From Hedera helix (lineage: Eukaryota > Streptophyta > Magnoliopsida > Apiales > Araliaceae): a stretch of DNA of 64,000 nt. The stretch spans positions 58,973,540-59,037,539 of the forward strand of contig OX359265.1 of NCBI GenBank assembly GCA_947179155.2, in the 5' to 3' direction. The position numbers and the translations under genes were made by a program. The notes beneath the pieces were generated by a model. The model was not told the DNA's origin. It did no database searches and saw only the letters and a list, made by a program, of their open reading frames with translations. Below are positions 60,786-64,000 of this stretch, in pieces. Position 1 is the stretch's first letter; each line of letters begins with the position of its first letter.

Positions 60786-63700
60786 TCACAATTGCGTCCT
60801 AGGAGATGCTCCCCTTCCTATATTTGCAAACCTTCTGGCAACACTGAATATTACTGCCTTAGTCAAGAGCCCCCGGTCAAGGCCACACGCAAGGGCAACT
60901 GCCCCACCAAACACTATGAGCTTTGGTATATTTGTACCCACCGGTTTCGCAGATGAGCTGACCACTTCAGTCTTTGGTAAATCTTCATCATTTTCCAAGG
61001 ATTTTAGGTGGTCTGAATCAATTTTGGTGTTGATCTGAGCCATAAAAGCGGGGCGAGAAAGTGGTGACCCAGTTGCTCTTTCCTTTTGGTAGGCACGGAA
61101 ACCACTTTCAACCTTCTTGACAGCTCCCCACATCCCCTGCCTTACTCCAAATTTTGCAATTTCCCATGGAATGCCCATATCTTCATGATGAAAAAGTATC
61201 ACTTCACACGCAGTCAATTGGCCATTTACTTTCCTTGATTCCACTGTTTCATGCACACCAGAGAGATAAACTTAGTCTTAGAAAATTTAAGTTAGAGGTG
61301 TATATGTAACACCGCAACGCAGCCAAGTGGACATCAATTTTGTCCAGTTAAAGTTTTAACTATTTGTGCCCCTTTTGGGAAAGATACAAGATCACTGGAG
61401 TTCTACAAATCAAACCCAGAGAGAGAGGTTTGTGTTAGCATTGTAACAATAAATGAAAACACAGATACATGAATATATTATGAAAATCATATATGCCAAA
61501 TTTAATTTATTCGATACAGAGAGGTACATTCATCAAAAAGAAAAAAAACACTGGCAATCGAATAGTTAATAATTAATATTTATAAATTATAAGGAGTAAA
61601 AGAAAAAGAAAAGAAGAAGCTACACATACCCGCTTGAATGGACCAGCTAGAATATTAAAGGTCAACACGTCTCGGTTTCTGCAGCCTAGGGATAGAAGGG
61701 CAGGGCACTCCCTGGTAGAGAAACAAGGCAATTAAGATGAAAGGTCAGAAGTTTTGAAACTAGAACAGGAAAACTGAGAGCAACAGGGAATAACCAAAAT
61801 ACATAGAAATGGCAAAAATACCATTCGACTTCACAAAGTTGTCTGAGATATTCTTAATTTATCATTGCAAAGGTATTTACAGTACAGTGAATCTTTTTTC
61901 ACCTATCTAATGGTTAGGCATGTCTTCAGTTATAAAAGTTTTGGTCCGTTATTGTTCTTTTCATTTTTTTTTCCTGAAAGGTTATGTAAAAGAATTTAAA
62001 ATAAACTTGTTCACTTGAAAATCTGTTAGCCCACATTGCACTTAAGCTTTACACAATAACCATCGGAGCACCCAGTCTTGGTCTCATTATATTATTCTCA
62101 GTCTTAAGCTTTTCTCTTCCATCCTACTATCCTAGTGCCTTTGATACCTATTACTTGCCAAGTTAATTACTCTAATGGCCGGCAGCAAAATTTAGCTTTT
62201 ATGATTGTTGGCATGCCACCCATTATGTTCTAAGTTCTTTCCAGAAAGAGATTCCAACATGAGTATGATTCTTATTAAGCTTTTCAAGCTTTCCAATGTT
62301 AGTTTTAGTAAAAAGGTATCATTTGGCTACTCAAGGGCGCGGCACAACAATTAAACAATCACACAACATCCCAAAGCTGCAGTATATTGTTGAAATTAGT
62401 TACAGTACAAATTTTTTATCACTTGACATACCTTTGTCACACAGTAGTACGTTCTTCCTGATTCCCATATTCGACGGCCAATTGTGTATTCTCTATCGCT
62501 ACAGAAAAAGGGAAACTGTGCAAGAGTTACAACATAAAATCAGCGTTAGCAAGCATAAGCTATGTGAGTTATAGCAGTAGCTGAACAAAACTTGACGCAC
62601 CTTCCGTATCCAGTGTACTATCATCGTTCCTGTGGTGGGGCATTCTTCCAAAGTTGTGGCATGTATAATCATGTCATCCCACTTGAGTCGGAACTCATCA
62701 TCCCAGTAGAAGTCCCTTAGCATTTCAGGAGTGGCATCCTCGTACACAGTTCTGCTGCAATATTGAGGAGGACCAGTCTATAAAACACATTGAGATAAAG
62801 TCAACAATTGACAGAAAGAATCATATAAATACCACAATAGGGAGGAGGTAAACTGTATCTTCAGAGCACCCAAATTTTTTCATCAAAAAAAAACCTGAAA
62901 GGCTGAAACCCTAATAATTTATGAAGAAAAAAGATACCTCTGGTTCCCTCATCCATGCTTGGTAACTCATACTGGGTGTAGAACGATCCATCATATGTTT
63001 CCAAGGGAGACCACCATCTTTTCTTTCGACAAGATGGGATAGATGGTCAAAATCTTCTTCCCTCACAGCAAGGTTGTCTTCCTTTTTAGTATGTGACGAA
63101 CTAGAAAAGAACAAAGAGAGCAAGATTCTGTCAGTCTAAAGCACTGCTCGACTAGAAAATTTGATCTCCAAGTGGACAACATTGTGAATACCTAGCTTAT
63201 CAGGGTAGTGAAAATATTTTATATCCAAAGTTAGACGCTCAGATACCATGCTAAGCATCAATAATTTCCACTAAAAGCTTTAGACGCTCAGATACCATGC
63301 TAAGCATCAATAATTTCCTCTAAAAGCTTAAGATTTTAACTGAATGAAGTATATGTACAATGAATTTCTTCCTGGAATTTCATTGTATACCTTATGTATA
63401 TGAAGATACCATTGGAAGGTCATCATATTCAACCAATGTAATAGATCATAAACAATGAACAAAGTAAGAATTTGGAATTAGCAATGCAATAATCCTTAAA
63501 TAGTACTGAGCGTAATATATATTTGCTGAAAAATAAATAAACGAACAGTCACCTGCAATTGGGATTCTCCATAGAATGCAGTGTAAGAAGCTGGCCTTTA
63601 TCCGACCCATTATCCACAATACAAGAGGCAATACTTGGGGTCTGGACTTTGAAGGAATGAGTTGAAGCAAAATCCTTGGTCTTAAAAGGGGAAGAAACCA

Positions 63701-63899
63701 AGGGAGAAGGAGAAGAAAGCGCAGAAAGGTGGAAGTTGCAAAAACCCAAGCTAGCCCATCTGGGTTTCCAAGACCAACCAACCATAATCCCAAGAAGAAA
63801 GGCAATCCAAACAGGACCAATAAACATAAGCACGTCTACAATAACTACCCCAATTGTGGGTTTACTCAGTATCTCCACAAAAGCCTCCACCAGGGCCAT
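60786..63899 (-). CDS. START-domain lipid-binding membrane protein, six exons, with in-frame stop
   Basis: Membrane-anchored START (StAR-related lipid transfer) protein of the plant At3g13062/At1g55960 type; it presumably binds a lipid or sterol at a membrane. Exons in gene order: 63899-63553, 63100-62938, 62777-62601, 62515-62432, 61711-61630, 61243-60786; phases agree. The N-terminal segment VDVLMFIGPVWIAFLLGIMV spans the membrane. The START domain runs through LPWKHMMDRSTPSMSYQAWM, EMLRDFYWDDEFRLKWDDMI, FPFFCSDREYTIGRRIWESG and GQLTACEVILFHHEDMGIPW. A second hydrophobic segment (LIVFGGAVALACGLDRGLL) is near the C-terminus. Exon 5 reads RRVDL, stop (TAA, 61655-61657), YSSWSIQAV, where relatives have RRVDLYYSSWCIRAV. 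As written the protein ends at residue 275 of 436, so this is either a nonsense mutation or a base error. Confidence 0.88.
63231..63327. repeat. Tandem duplication, 49-bp unit
   Basis: TTAGACGCTCAGATACCATG at 63231 recurs at 63280, with the following 29 bases nearly identical. It lies in intron 1 of the START gene. Confidence 0.9.
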
Positions 63900-64000
63900 A
63901 ACAATCGGAGTTCCAAAGGCAGAAATAATGGAACATGTAATTGATGAGTTGGGAATGATAAACCCAAGACGAAACCTCCCTTAAACTTAGCGGAGATTTT

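Overview
The window is nuclear DNA of a flowering plant, most likely a eudicot. It has split genes with GT-AG introns, plant-specific families (GRF, IQD, CID, SR34A), very AT-rich spacers and many DNA transposons and solo LTRs. All calls come from reading translations and repeats by eye; no searches were run.

Layout. 1-5905 is AT-rich spacer holding a 1.4 kb hAT-type element (1985-3409) that carries pieces of two host genes, an acetyltransferase and a CCCH zinc-finger gene. 5906-7780 (+) is a growth-regulating factor gene (QLQ and WRC domains, miR396 site) whose last exon looks frameshifted. 8470-13480 is a tandem segmental duplication: the right copy holds an intact dUTPase gene (12575-13418, -), the left copy a broken dUTPase pseudogene. 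15474-17469 (-) is an IQ67-domain calmodulin-binding gene. 18060-18125 is a scrap of a chloroplast small heat-shock gene. 21715-25505 (-) is a ten-exon PAM2 plus two-RRM gene (CID family).

25950-38560 is a gene-poor transposon belt. It holds a 3.9 kb solo LTR with perfect 5-bp target duplication, a 488-bp solo LTR, several MITEs and a 1.8 kb element rich in a GGTAACCAAAC motif.

40021-54403 (+) is an SR34A-type splicing-factor gene of twelve exons. Its sixth intron is 11.2 kb because an 8.2 kb Mutator-like element (44516-52708) sits in it. That element has long terminal inverted repeats, a decayed FAR1-type transposase on one strand, and PMD and ULP1-protease reading frames on the other. 55418-57661 is a MITE split by a 1.9 kb solo LTR. 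57662-60785 is spacer. 60786-63899 (-) is a START-domain, membrane-anchored lipid-binding gene with an apparent in-frame stop in its fifth exon.

The host genes are unrelated housekeeping or regulatory loci and do not form a pathway. Two of them (CID and SR34A) encode RNA-binding proteins and both carry transposon-derived DNA in introns. The most interesting parts are the MULE inside the splicing-factor gene, the gene-capturing hAT element, the dUTPase duplication, and three host genes (GRF, SR34A, START) with unusual or disrupted 3' coding ends.
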